DNA of 64,000 nucleotides from Geodermatophilus africanus (GCF_900107105.1 NZ_FNOT01000007.1:202795-266794), one strand, 5' to 3'; numbered from the stretch's first letter, positions 8,081 to 15,753 are shown. Notes: a model not told the origin generated them from the sequence alone. Numbers and translations are program-made.

Positions 8081-8962
8081 ATGAGCCTCATGGGGATCCT
8101 CGACCGGGTCGCGGACAAGGCGACCTTCGACAAGGCGATCGGCCCGGCCCAGCGCGCCGTGCAGGCCGCGCTCAAGCCGCAGGCCTTCAAGGACCTGCTG
8201 CACGGCACGTGGCTGGGCCACCCGGTGCACCCGATCCTGGTGCAGGTGCCCGTGGGGAGCTGGACGTCGGCCGGCCTGCTCGACGCGATCCCCCGGCTGC
8301 GGCCGGCCGCCACCGTCCTCATCGGCACCGGCGTGGCCGCCGCCGTCCCGGCGGCGTTGTCCGGCGCGGCCGACTGGTCGGAGCAGGCGATCGGCGTCCG
8401 GCGGCTGGGCCTGCTGCACGCCGCGGGCAACACCGTCGCGCTCGGTCTCTACGTGGGCTCGCTGGTCGCCCGCGCCCGGGGCCGTGGCGGGCTGGGCAGG
8501 GCGCTGTCGTACGCGGGCCTGGGCATCGCGACGGGGTCGGCGGCAGTGGGCGGGCACATGTCCTACGCGCAGTCCTCGGGTGCCTCGCACGCCGTCACGG
8601 CGGCCCGCGCGCTGACCTCGGACTGGATCGACCTCGGCCCGCTCGACGACCTGCCCGAGGGCCGGCCGGCGCTGCGCACGGGCAGCGGCGGCAGCGTCGA
8701 CGTCCCGCTGGCCGTCGTCCGCCGGGGGATGCGGGTGGACGCCTTCGTGGGTGCCTGCTCGCACCTGTCGGGCCCGCTGCACGAGGGGTCGGTCGAGCAG
8801 GTGCGCGGCACCGACTGCCTGGTGTGCCCGTGGCACGGCTCGGCGTTCGACCTCGAGGACGGCCAGCCACGGCGCGGCCCGGCGGCCAACCCGCAGGACA
8901 AGCTCGAGATCCGCATGCAGGCCGGCCACGTCATGGCCCGGCTGCCCGGGCGCGACCGCTAG
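8081..8962 (+). CDS. DUF2231 membrane domain fused to Rieske [2Fe-2S] domain
   Basis: 293 residues. The N-terminal part (about 1-175) is a DUF2231-type membrane domain with HGTWLGHPVHPILVQVPVG and several helices. The C-terminal part (about 185-290) is a Rieske domain with ligands in CSHLSGPL and CPWHGSAF, the C-x-H ... C-x-x-H pattern. This combination is common in actinobacteria and suggests a membrane-bound electron-transfer protein; the partner is unknown. It is divergent from gtrA, leaving about 200 bases of shared upstream region. Confidence 0.9.
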   Translation: MSLMGILDRVADKATFDKAIGPAQRAVQAALKPQAFKDLLHGTWLGHPVHPILVQVPVGSWTSAGLLDAIPRLRPAATVLIGTGVAAAVPAALSGAADWSEQAIGVRRLGLLHAAGNTVALGLYVGSLVARARGRGGLGRALSYAGLGIATGSAAVGGHMSYAQSSGASHAVTAARALTSDWIDLGPLDDLPEGRPALRTGSGGSVDVPLAVVRRGMRVDAFVGACSHLSGPLHEGSVEQVRGTDCLVCPWHGSAFDLEDGQPRRGPAANPQDKLEIRMQAGHVMARLPGRDR

Positions 8963-8999
8963 GCCCCGGGACGCCGCCGCCGTCCCTACCCTGCGGGGC

Positions 9000-9857
9000 A
9001 TGCGGCGGACGGCGGTGCTGGCTCTCGCGCTGCTGTGCGCCGGCTGCTCCGGGACGGACGGCGGCGCGGCGGCGGGAGCTGGCGGGCCGCCGGCTCCGGC
9101 GACGACGTCCGCGGCGCCGGCGCTGCCGCCGGTGCCCGGGATCGAGGCCGAGGTGGTGCGCCACCGCACCGACGTGCCCGTCCCCGGCCGGGTGCACGTG
9201 CGCGTCACCGACACCGGCGACCAGCCGTTCACGGTGACCGCGGTGGCGATCGACGCGCCGGGTTTCGCGCCGCTGCCGCCGACCGCGCTGACCGCAGCCT
9301 TCGAGCCCGGCCGGACGATCGACCTGCGCACCGCCTACGGCGCGCCGGACTGCACTGCCCCGTCCGGTCCGCCGGCGGCGCGGCTGACCGTGGCGCGGCC
9401 CGACGGCACCGTGGCGGACCTGCGGGTACCGCTGGCCGGCGACGACCTCGACGTCGTCCACCGGGAGGCGTGCGCGGCCGCCGGGGTGCTGGCCGTCGCC
9501 GACATCGGGCTGACCGGTCTCGTGGCGGCCGGCGACACGGTCACCGGCAGCGTCGTCCTCAGCCGGGCCGGGGACGACGATCGTGCCGTCGCGGTGCTCG
9601 ACGCCCGGCGCAGCGTCGTCTTGAACATCGCCGTCGAGGGGCTGCCGCTCGAGCTCGGGCCGGGGGAGGAGCAGGCGGGCGCGGAGGTGGTGTTCACCTC
9701 GGCGTCCTGCGAGCCGCACGTGCTGGCCGATACCAAGCAGCCGTTCGTGTTCCCCCTGTGGGTCGCGGTGGGGGAGGCCGAGCCGGTGCCCGTGCCCCTG
9801 CCGGTCGACGAGGCGCAGCAGAGGGTGCTTCAGCAACTGCTCGACCGGGTCTGCTGA
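9000..9857 (+). CDS. secreted lipoprotein, unknown
   Basis: 285 residues from ATG 9000. A lipobox CAGC follows the hydrophobic stretch LALALL, then a Gly/Ala/Pro linker and a two-domain beta-rich body (VRVTDTGDQPFTVTAVAIDA, GSVVLSRAGDDDRAVAV). A TACCCT at about 8986-8991 just upstream suggests a leaderless transcript. The body contains paired cysteines but no recognised domain. Confidence 0.75.
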   Translation: MRRTAVLALALLCAGCSGTDGGAAAGAGGPPAPATTSAAPALPPVPGIEAEVVRHRTDVPVPGRVHVRVTDTGDQPFTVTAVAIDAPGFAPLPPTALTAAFEPGRTIDLRTAYGAPDCTAPSGPPAARLTVARPDGTVADLRVPLAGDDLDVVHREACAAAGVLAVADIGLTGLVAAGDTVTGSVVLSRAGDDDRAVAVLDARRSVVLNIAVEGLPLELGPGEEQAGAEVVFTSASCEPHVLADTKQPFVFPLWVAVGEAEPVPVPLPVDEAQQRVLQQLLDRVC

Positions 9858-10050
9858 GCCGGGTGCCGGCCCGACCGCCACGGGGGGAACGAGGCGGCCG
9901 GGCCGGGGTCCAGGGCCCGTCACCGGGTAGGCATCACGGTAGGTGACTTGACGGCCTCCAACGATCACCTGACCGGGTGAGCGGCCGTGGCGAGGGACAC
10001 GCCCCGGGACGTGGGGGTTCGCCGGCGCGCTGCGGGGGAACCGGGCACCG

Positions 10051-10149
10051 GTGTTCTTCCTCTTCTCCAGCCGGCTCGGCTGCCTGGGCTCGCTGGTCGT
10101 CTCCGCGCTGCTGACCCTCTTGCTCCTGCTGTTCCTGGACGTCATCTGA
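10051..10149 (+). CDS. very small membrane protein (32 aa)
   Basis: GTG 10051 opens a 32-residue frame, FFLFSSRLGCLGSLVVSAL followed by an uninterrupted Leu run ending FLDVI. It is a single transmembrane helix with a short FSSRLGC head. A GGGGGAA lies ten bases upstream. Similar tiny F-F-L-F-S-x-R-x-G-C-L-G-S proteins are common in actinobacteria as far as I recall, which supports it despite the length. Function unknown. Confidence 0.5.
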   Translation: MFFLFSSRLGCLGSLVVSALLTLLLLLFLDVI

Positions 10150-10209
10150 GCGGTCTGGTGGAGGCGCAGCCGCGGGCGGCGGGACGACGTCGTCCGCGCC
10201 CTCCTCGGG

Positions 10210-10392
10210 ATGCCGGAGGAGTGGCGCCGGCGGCTGCGCCCGGCCGTCCGGCGGCACGAGCGGCTGGTGGGCGGTGAGCCGATCGGGGCCCGCGCGCCCG
10301 ACGAGGCGCGCTGGTACCGCGGCCTCGCGGCGCAGGTCGCGACCCTGGGCGGTGACTCCGCCGGCCCCGGGGACCCAGCCTCGCAGCGGTAG
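10210..10392 (+). CDS. short hypothetical protein, weak
   Basis: 60 residues from ATG 10210, charged and Arg-rich, with EARWYRGLAAQVATLG. The frame extends upstream without another start back to the stop of the small membrane gene, and its third positions are GC-rich, so it could be real. No ribosome site or family is visible. Confidence 0.3.
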   Translation: MPEEWRRRLRPAVRRHERLVGGEPIGARAPDEARWYRGLAAQVATLGGDSAGPGDPASQR

Positions 10393-10456
10393 CCTCGGAG
10401 CGGGCCGTGGGGCCGCCGCGGTGTCCCGTGCACCGGCGCCGGTCGCCGCGCCCACC

Positions 10457-10529
10457 GGGCCTCTAGCTCAACTGGCAGAGCAGCGGACTTTTAATCCGCG
10501 GGTTGTGGGTTCGATCCCCACGGGGCCCA
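10457..10529 (+). tRNA. tRNA-Lys (TTT), integration target
   Basis: Intact cloverleaf: acceptor GGGCCTC/GGGGCCC (with G-U), anticodon stem GCGGA/TCCGC around CTTTTAA, T-loop TTCGATC, discriminator A. The element restores the complete 3' half, so the tRNA stays functional after integration. Confidence 0.95.
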
Positions 10530-11818
10530 CCGCCTTGACCAGTGCTTTTGGGCGAACGACCGGCCTGAGACGTGCTCTCGGCGCCCGCTGTGGTCGCAGT
10601 GTGGTCTCCGGCCGCCGCGGCGGTGGTCTCAAAGGCTTGCTCGAGGGCAGCGGCCATGGCGTCCGACGCGGTCCGCGCAGTGTCCTCGGACAGGTGGCCG
10701 TAGGTGTCGACGGTGATGCCGATCGAGGAGTGCCGGAGCATTTTCGAGACGATCGCCATCGGTACTCCGGCGGCGAGCATCAGCGACGCCGCACCGTGCC
10801 GGAGGTCGTGCAGCCGCACCGGCCGCAGGCCAGCAGCCCGGGACAGCGCGACGAAACGGCGGGTCACGTACTCCGGTCGGAGCGGGGCGCCGTTCTCGCG
10901 CGCGAAGACCAGGTCGTGGTCCTCGTAGGCGTCACCCCAGGCCTGTCGGTCGATGTCTTGGCCGAGACGCCACTGCAACAGCGCTTGCACAGCGCGCTCC
11001 GTGAGCGGCACCGTCGCCTCGGACGAGCGGGTCTTAGGTGTGGAGAACTCGAGCCGGCCGCCGACGTCAACTACGGTCTGCCGAATCCGGGCCGTGCGGT
11101 TGGCCAAGTCGAGGTCGGCCCAGCGCAGGCCGAGGGCCTCACCGCGGCGCAGTCCGCAGGCGGCGATGACCTCGAACAAGGGGCCGAGTCGATCGGTCTC
11201 GACGTGCCGCAGGAATACCGCGAGTTCTGCGGCCGACCATGGGTGGACCTCAGGCCGCGCGCCGTTCGGTGGCGTGACGTTGCTGGCCACGTTGAACGGC
11301 AGGCGACGGGTCTTGACGCCGTAGCTGAGCGCGGACCTGAGCGTCGCGTGGATGCGTCGCACGGTTACCGGCCCACGGCCGTGCATGGCGTCCGTCAGGA
11401 GCTGTTCCACGTGCTCAGCCCGCAGTCGCTCCAGCGGCATGTGGCCGATCGCGGGGACGATGACGTTCTCCACATGTGCCCGGTATGACCGCAGAGTCGT
11501 CGGCTTGGCCTCGCCGACCTTCACCTGCAGCCAGCGGGCCAAGAAGTCAGCGACGGTCTCGCGGTCATCGATCCGCACGCCACTCGCGGCTCGGTTGGTG
11601 ACGTCGGCGAGGGCCCGACTGGCGGCGCTCTTGGTAGAGAAGCCGCCGCGCCGCATCGTCCTGCGCTTTTCTGTTGTCGCGGGCAGGTCGACGGCGAAGT
11701 ACCAGGTGCCGTGTTTCCCGTCCGTGGCCAGCCGTGGGCAAAACCGACCCAGCTGCTTGCCCGCCTTGTCCCGGCAGGAGCAGCGGCGGTAGACCCGTCC
11801 GCGACGCTCCACGCTCAC
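10463..11818 (-). CDS. tyrosine site-specific integrase
   Basis: 451 residues; catalyses integration and excision at tRNA-Lys. An N-terminal Cys-containing arm-binding region (RRCSCRDKAGKQLG) is followed by a SAM-like core-binding domain (TVADFLARWLQVKVG, about residues 85-165). The catalytic domain has Arg in ACGLRRGEALGLRW, Lys in TPKTRSSEATVPL, the H-x-x-R box HDLRHGAASLML, and LRHSSIGITVDTYGHL with His and the nucleophile Tyr. GTG 11818 has GGAGG upstream. The last residues (RTHNPRIKSP...) are encoded by the att core, and the stop TAG lies inside tRNA-Lys, so the tail must change on excision. Confidence 0.95.
   Translation of the reverse strand: MSVERRGRVYRRCSCRDKAGKQLGRFCPRLATDGKHGTWYFAVDLPATTEKRRTMRRGGFSTKSAASRALADVTNRAASGVRIDDRETVADFLARWLQVKVGEAKPTTLRSYRAHVENVIVPAIGHMPLERLRAEHVEQLLTDAMHGRGPVTVRRIHATLRSALSYGVKTRRLPFNVASNVTPPNGARPEVHPWSAAELAVFLRHVETDRLGPLFEVIAACGLRRGEALGLRWADLDLANRTARIRQTVVDVGGRLEFSTPKTRSSEATVPLTERAVQALLQWRLGQDIDRQAWGDAYEDHDLVFARENGAPLRPEYVTRRFVALSRAAGLRPVRLHDLRHGAASLMLAAGVPMAIVSKMLRHSSIGITVDTYGHLSEDTARTASDAMAAALEQAFETTAAAAGDHTATTAGAESTSQAGRSPKSTGQGGGPRGDRTHNPRIKSPLLCQLS
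10485..10531 (+). repeat. attL core, 47-bp direct repeat
   Basis: Runs from the anticodon stem of tRNA-Lys to two bases past the discriminator. Identical to 40658-40704 and 40/47 identical to 30597-30643. Confidence 0.92.
10589..10607 (+). repeat. integrase arm-type direct repeat pair, left end
   Basis: TGTGGTCGC at 10589-10597 and TGTGGTCT at 10600-10607, an 11-bp period (one helical turn), inside the 3' end of the integrase gene. The same pair recurs at 33552/33563 and 40533/40544, and partly at 30472/30483. I infer arm-binding sites for the integrase. Confidence 0.55.
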
Positions 11819-11886
11819 TCGTCTCCCTCCGCGCGTCGTTCGATCCCGTTCCGGAGGCTGTAGCGGTGGAAATCCGTCACCTTCAT
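11815..11886 (-). CDS. 23-aa coupled peptide between accessory gene and integrase
   Basis: ATG 11886 overlaps the stop of the upstream gene as ATGA, with GAGGAGGA upstream. The frame ends in a TGA overlapping the integrase GTG as GTGA. The product is a charged peptide beginning MKVTDFHRYSLRNG. The double overlap suggests a translational-coupling relay or a real micro-protein that tunes integrase level. Too short to classify. Confidence 0.4.
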   Translation of the reverse strand: MKVTDFHRYSLRNGIERRAEGDE

Positions 11887-12473
11887 GCCCGGTCCTCCTC
11901 GTCCTCCGTGCCGGACGCCTTGACCGGCGGGATGAAGCCGCGTGCACGTGCCCGGACGACGGCCCTGCGGGCTTGGTCGATCGTGACCGGCCCCGGCAGC
12001 GCGCCGGTGGCCTCCAGGGCCGCCTTGACCGCCTGAACCGGACGACGCCCGCCGACACGGTAGGCGGCGGCGACGACTCGCTGGAGGGTCTCATCGTCCA
12101 GCTGTGGACGTGGCCCCCGGCCCTTGGGCTCAGTGGTTACCACCGCAGCCGCCTCGCCGTGCGTGGTGACCGCCTCTTCAGTAGAGGCGTTGAGCTGCTC
12201 CACCACCGCGCGGTAACCCGCCAGCGCCTGGTCGATGGTCTCCGAGAGTGGAAGGCCGCGAAGCACTGGGCTGGTGATCTCCAGCCAGTCTCCGTTCCGG
12301 AGGTCCATCGGCTCTGTCAGCAGGCTGTCGCTGAGGTTGAGCGCGCGAAGGTCCAGGCCGACGCAAACCAGGCGGTCGCGAACCAAGGCGAGGTGTACCC
12401 CGACATAGAACCGCGAGTCCCCGATCTGCTTGACGACGGGGATGACACCCCGGTAGACGCTCGGTGAGGCCAT
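11883..12473 (-). CDS. element-borne accessory protein upstream of integrase
   Basis: 196 residues from ATG 12473 (AGGAAAGG upstream; an ATG at 12488 would add five residues). The N-terminal part (1-90) is a beta-rich unknown domain (RGVIPVVKQIGDSRFYVGVH). The C-terminal part (125-190) has two helical segments, LDDETLQRVVAAAYRVGGRR and ITIDQA-like TIDQARRAVVRARARGFIPP, that could bind DNA. Its placement directly before the integrase suggests a role in control or maintenance of the element. No precise family is recognised. Confidence 0.65.
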   Translation of the reverse strand: MASPSVYRGVIPVVKQIGDSRFYVGVHLALVRDRLVCVGLDLRALNLSDSLLTEPMDLRNGDWLEITSPVLRGLPLSETIDQALAGYRAVVEQLNASTEEAVTTHGEAAAVVTTEPKGRGPRPQLDDETLQRVVAAAYRVGGRRPVQAVKAALEATGALPGPVTIDQARRAVVRARARGFIPPVKASGTEDEEDRA

Positions 12474-12567
12474 GACCTTTCCTAGCATGACGACGACAGG
12501 TACATACGTGGTTTCCAAGGCTGGGTGTTGTCCAGTCCGCGGTTCGAAGGGCGTTGCTTCTCCGACC

Positions 12568-12606
12568 TAGCTACACAAAACATGCAGCTAGAGGGGGGTG
12601 TAGCTA
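12568..12606. promoter_or_regulatory. candidate operator, 9-bp inverted repeat
   Basis: TAGCTACAC at 12568-12576 and its exact complement GTGTAGCTA at 12598-12606, in the intergenic region between the divergent accessory/integrase genes and the XRE regulator. A third partial copy (CAGCTAGA) lies between the arms. The XRE protein encoded next to it is the obvious candidate to bind it. Confidence 0.45.
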
Positions 12607-12692
12607 TATCCGCCTTCCGGCGACTGTGTTGGCTCTGCGTAGGATGTAGGAGTCCATCTCCAGCGCTCGGACGTGGCAGTGACATGTCGTGT

Positions 12693-12968
12693 ATGACTGT
12701 ATCCATGAAGTCACTCCAAGCGCTCACGTCGGTTGAGCGACTGGTGGAGGCACGCGCCCTCCTCGCATCCGGAGAAGCTCGCCGGATCCGCCTGGCTTCG
12801 GGCATCAGCCAAGGCAAGATGGCTGCCGAACTCGGCGTCAGCGTCTCGGCCATCCACCGGTGGGAGCGCGGCGAGCGCGTGCCCCGCGGCCGGGCTGCGA
12901 CCGACTACGCGGCGCTCCTCCTCAGGTTGCGCGGGATGCTGGAGTCCAGGTGCCACCCAGCCAACTGA
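12693..12968 (+). CDS. XRE-family transcriptional regulator
   Basis: 91 residues from ATG 12693 (ATG 12705 is also possible). The helix-turn-helix is clear: RRIRLASGISQGKMAAELG followed by VSVSAIHRWERGERVPRG. Phage and element repressors of this size act as dimers on inverted operators. It is divergent from the integrase operon and overlaps the excisionase start by 19 bases, fitting a lysogeny-type switch for the element. Confidence 0.8.
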   Translation: MTVSMKSLQALTSVERLVEARALLASGEARRIRLASGISQGKMAAELGVSVSAIHRWERGERVPRGRAATDYAALLLRLRGMLESRCHPAN

Positions 12969-13171
12969 CCCGGAACTGGACGGCTGAGGAGGTTGCTGAC
13001 CTCCCCGTGGTCGTCGACCTCGTCACCGCTGGTCGTGTGTTGGGCATGGGGCGCACAACGGCGTACGAGGCCGCACGTCGAGGCGAGTTCCCCGTGCCGG
13101 TGCTGAGGGTGGGGCGACGCTACCGGGTCGTCACTGCTCACTTGAGGGACCTGCTCGGCCTCACTTCGTAG
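12950..13171 (+). CDS. xis: excisionase-like MerR-type HTH protein
   Basis: 73 residues from GTG 12950. The winged-helix excisionase pattern fills the protein: VVDLVTAGRVLGMGRTTAYE, AARRGEFPVPVLRVGRRYRV, HLRDLLGL. Such proteins bend att DNA and direct the integrase to excise. The start overlaps the XRE gene, so the two are probably co-translated. In many actinobacterial elements xis sits beside int; here it is on the opposite strand about 1.1 kb from the integrase start. Confidence 0.8.
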   Translation: MPPSQLTRNWTAEEVADLPVVVDLVTAGRVLGMGRTTAYEAARRGEFPVPVLRVGRRYRVVTAHLRDLLGLTS

Positions 13172-13328
13172 TTGCGTTCGACGAGGTGATGGACCCGTCG
13201 GCACCAGCGCGACCTCTGGAAACGAACCTCGACCTGGACCCGGCCCGCGACCCGGAGTCGCTCGCGCGGGACGTTGCGGGACCTTGCTCCATCAGACCGG
13301 GCCCCAACCGCTTGCAGCAACCAGGTCA

Positions 13329-14456
13329 ATGGTGATCACCGAAAGGCAGAGACCTCACCCGATGGCGCTCAAGGACGATCGCTGGGAGCCCTCCGCCGAG
13401 GAGAACCTTGCAGCGGCCCTCGCAGGGTTGGACGAGATGGAGGAGCGCCGTCGGCCTGCGGCGCCTGTGTCGACAGGACAGGCGCACTCCTCGGAGCACC
13501 CATGGGCCATGAGGCCGCCCTGGCTGCTGCCCCGCTCAGAGCTAGCCTCTCTACCCTCTCCGGAGTCGTTGATCGCCGAGACGCTGGACTGCGACACGGT
13601 TGCAGTGCTCGCCGGACCCACCGGCACGGCGAAGTCCTTGTTGGCCCTCCAGTGGGGTGTCGCCGTCGCTACCGGGGGCAGTTGGTTGGGCCGTACCGCG
13701 AAGGCAGGTCCGGTGGTCTTCGTGGCCGCCGAAGGAGTCGCGGGCCTGCACAGGCGACTGAAGGCGCACGAGCAGCACACGGGGCGGTCTGTGCCGGACA
13801 CCTTCTGGGTCGTCCCCGCGCCGGTCGAGCTGGCGAACGTCGCCGAGACGGCCGGCTTCATCGACGGAGTGGCACGCCTACGGCCTCGCATGGTCATCTT
13901 CGACACCCTCGCCCGCTGCATGGTCGGACAGGATGAGAACTCGGCGCTGGCGATGGGCATCGTCATCGACAACGCCTATCGGGTCCGCGATGCCCTGGAC
14001 CGCGGTGTGGTGCTCTTGGTGCACCACACCGGTAAGGACCGGCACGTCGTTCGAGGCAGCAGTGCCTTGGTGTCGGGCGTGGACACCGTCTACCAAACTT
14101 CGCTCAACCGCGGTGTCGTCCGGCTGGAGAGGTACAAGCGGAAGGACGGACCCAGGGAGGATCAGTTGGCGTTCGGGTTCCTCCCGGTCGCCGACTCGGT
14201 CGTCCTGGAAGCGGCGCCCAGGGAACAGAGGGTGCAGGCGGAACGAACCCCAGTGATGCGGCGGTCCTTGTCGGAGGAGCAGCTCCGGCGCTCGATCCTC
14301 CGGGTGGTCACGGAACAGCCAGGAGTGTTGAAGGTCAGGGGTATCAGAGAAGCGGTCACCGGAAGCGCCGAGCGGGTGGGGCGGATGATCGACCAACTGG
14401 TGGGGGAAGGGGCACTGAGCCGAGACTCCACCGGCTGCCACAGCGTGGTGAGTTAG
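13329..14456 (+). CDS. RecA-fold AAA ATPase (RepA/DnaB-like)
   Basis: About 375 residues; the start may instead be ATG 13362. Walker A GPTGTAKSLLALQ (about residues 92-104) differs from the standard GKS/T by having AKS. Then come VVFVAAEGVAGLHRRLKAHE, Walker B RMVIFDTLARC, and the sensor-type VLLVHHTGKDRHVVRGSSAL, matching RepA-like hexameric helicases of plasmids, phages and integrative elements. A C-terminal winged-helix segment (LRVVTEQPGVLKVRGIREAV) may bind origin DNA. Iteron-like repeats follow downstream. I infer initiation of element replication or a related DNA-remodelling role. Confidence 0.78.
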   Translation: MVITERQRPHPMALKDDRWEPSAEENLAAALAGLDEMEERRRPAAPVSTGQAHSSEHPWAMRPPWLLPRSELASLPSPESLIAETLDCDTVAVLAGPTGTAKSLLALQWGVAVATGGSWLGRTAKAGPVVFVAAEGVAGLHRRLKAHEQHTGRSVPDTFWVVPAPVELANVAETAGFIDGVARLRPRMVIFDTLARCMVGQDENSALAMGIVIDNAYRVRDALDRGVVLLVHHTGKDRHVVRGSSALVSGVDTVYQTSLNRGVVRLERYKRKDGPREDQLAFGFLPVADSVVLEAAPREQRVQAERTPVMRRSLSEEQLRRSILRVVTEQPGVLKVRGIREAVTGSAERVGRMIDQLVGEGALSRDSTGCHSVVS

Positions 14457-14564
14457 CCGGGTGGCGAGACCTCGCATGGCCTCAGGGACTGCCTGACCTC
14501 GCCGAGAAGTTGATCCCCCCTAACAACCCCCCGGTTCGGTTCTGGTCCCCACCTAAAGGTGGGG

Positions 14565-14596
14565 GAACCAGAGAACCAGAGAACCAGGGAACCAGG
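14565..14596 (+). repeat. four tandem octamers GAACCAGR
   Basis: Units at 14565, 14573, 14581 and 14589: GAACCAGA twice, then GAACCAGG twice. A complementary TTCTGGTC lies just upstream (about 14540-14547), so the array is flanked by an inverted copy across a hairpin. Confidence 0.7.
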
Positions 14597-14676
14597 GAAG
14601 GGATGGAAGCTGATCTTGAGCGGGTGGTGCCTTGAAGTCGAGACCTCGTGCCTAGCCTCCAGAGGTCGAAGTTCAC

Positions 14677-14715
14677 GTCAAGCAAGATGCTCCTGTCATG
14701 TCAAGCAAGGTGCTC
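14677..14715 (+). repeat. 16-bp direct repeat, two copies
   Basis: GTCAAGCAAGATGCTC (14677-14692) and GTCAAGCAAGGTGCTC (14700-14715), 15/16 identical, 23-bp period. Possible iterons or regulator sites. Confidence 0.6.
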
Positions 14716-14977
14716 GTGCGAGCCACTGGCTTTCAGAGTCCACCCTGGCGTCAGGTCATCCGCCAGGGTATGGAGACTTCGTCCTCTAAGTGCCTCCCGT
14801 GGCTACTCATAGCCGCTAGACCTGCACGAATAGCGGAGCTTGGTGACCTTGCCCAGCTTTGGGGCCTACTGGGACTAGTGGCCGGGTGGCTCTCGGTTAG
14901 CCCAGACCAGCAGTGCCTGGTTCAAGTCGGTCGTACTCGGGGAGGGTGCAGATAACCCGCTCTCCGGGCAATCACCT

Positions 14978-15020
14978 TGCGGATTCGCAACCCTATGGCT
15001 AGAATCGTATTGCGGATACG
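14978..15020 (+). promoter_or_regulatory. promoter with flanking operator repeats
   Basis: A -35 TTGCGG (14978-14983) and a -10 TAGAAT (15000-15005) are separated by 16 bases. The 11-mer TTGCGGATTCG (14978-14988) overlaps the -35, and its near-copy TTGCGGATACG (15010-15020) lies just after the start point. Such flanking repeats suggest autoregulation of the 15039-15726 genes. Confidence 0.55.
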
Positions 15021-15038
15021 AAGGAGGTGAGAAGGAGC

Positions 15039-15173
15039 ATGAGAGAGATCTGGGAGCTGGCTGAGGCGCTTGAGCACCTGGGATTGACGACCCGGATGAC
15101 CCGGAGAGGGCACCTGAAGGTGTACCGGGATGGGGTCCAGGTCGCGCGGTTTCGGATGCTAGGGGCCCGATAG
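15039..15173 (+). CDS. 44-aa protein, possibly HicA-like
   Basis: ATG 15039 follows AAGGAGG at 15021-15027 and a second GAAGGAG. The product is small and basic, MREIWELAEALEHLGLTTRM then GHLKVYRDGVQVARF. The G-H-x-x-V-Y-x-D-G pattern recalls HicA/YcfA-type mRNA interferase folds but is too short to be sure. A strong terminator follows at once. The next gene encodes an HTH protein, as in a toxin-antitoxin pair, but this is only a possibility. Confidence 0.55.
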   Translation: MREIWELAEALEHLGLTTRMTRRGHLKVYRDGVQVARFRMLGAR

Positions 15174-15180
15174 CCAGAAG

Positions 15181-15211
15181 GAGCCGGGGGCAAAGGGACT
15201 GCCCCCGGCTC
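15181..15211 (+). terminator. hairpin terminator-like structure
   Basis: GAGCCGGGGGC (15181-15191) pairs with GCCCCCGGCTC (15201-15211), an 11-bp perfect GC-rich stem just after the 44-aa gene. No strong T-run follows. Confidence 0.65.
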
Positions 15212-15258
15212 CATCCCAGACTCTCATGCTCCTTCGTCATGTTGATGGAGCCGTTCGA

Positions 15259-15726
15259 GTGAAGCACTGGACTACTCGGCTGGAGCTGGATGCTCGCGTG
15301 GTCGAGTCCGACCGCCTCGTCGAGGTACTAGGTGACTACCACCCTGAGGTCGGGCTGACCCTGCAGGGTCGTGCCGAGGTGGTGATCACCGTGGTCGGTG
15401 AGAGTCTCCGACAGGCCCTGATTACCGCCATGGCCGTGGTCTCTGAAGCCTCTGAAGCCGAGATCTTCGCCGTGGAGATCATGCCGACCGAGGAGTTCGA
15501 AGGCCGCCGTCGCCTCGAACGGGTGCCTCATCTGCTGTCGGTCTCTGAGGCCGCAGTGGCACTAGGCATCAGCCCGCAGGCAATCCGACAGCGTCTCGAT
15601 ATCGGCACCATCGCGGGCACGAAGATCGGCAGCACCTGGGCAATTCCTCAGGCTGAAGTTCACCGACTCAAGGCTGTCGCGCCGAAGCCGGCCGCTGATC
15701 GCAGGGCCAACGACGGCCGAAGGTGA
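15259..15726 (+). CDS. HTH protein with N-terminal unknown domain
   Basis: 155 residues from GTG 15259, with GATGGAG eight bases upstream. The N-terminal half (1-95) is an alpha/beta domain (HWTTRLELDARVVESDRLVE, GRAEVVITVVGESLRQAL). The C-terminal half is an excisionase/MerR-type HTH (HLLSVSEAAVALGISPQAIR, STWAIPQAEVHRL). The layout is that of a sensor or antitoxin fused to a DNA-binding module. It is probably the regulator that recognises the TTGCGGAT repeats upstream of the preceding gene (inference). Confidence 0.7.
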   Translation: MKHWTTRLELDARVVESDRLVEVLGDYHPEVGLTLQGRAEVVITVVGESLRQALITAMAVVSEASEAEIFAVEIMPTEEFEGRRRLERVPHLLSVSEAAVALGISPQAIRQRLDIGTIAGTKIGSTWAIPQAEVHRLKAVAPKPAADRRANDGRR

Positions 15727-15753
15727 TGGACGTGTGCACCGCCCCGAAGTGCG

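Larger units (their letters stand above)
14457..15038. other. gene-free repeat region, candidate replication origin
   Basis: No convincing gene in about 580 bases. It holds a hairpin (CCCCACCT/AGGTGGGG near 14547-14564), a four-fold tandem octamer directly after it, a 16-bp direct repeat with 23-bp period at 14677-14715, and the promoter of the next gene. Its position after a RepA-like ATPase gene suggests an origin; this is inference. Confidence 0.45.

Noticed and set aside
14565..14596. CRISPR array
   Set aside because: The repeats are 8 bp and directly tandem, without spacers; no cas genes are in the window.
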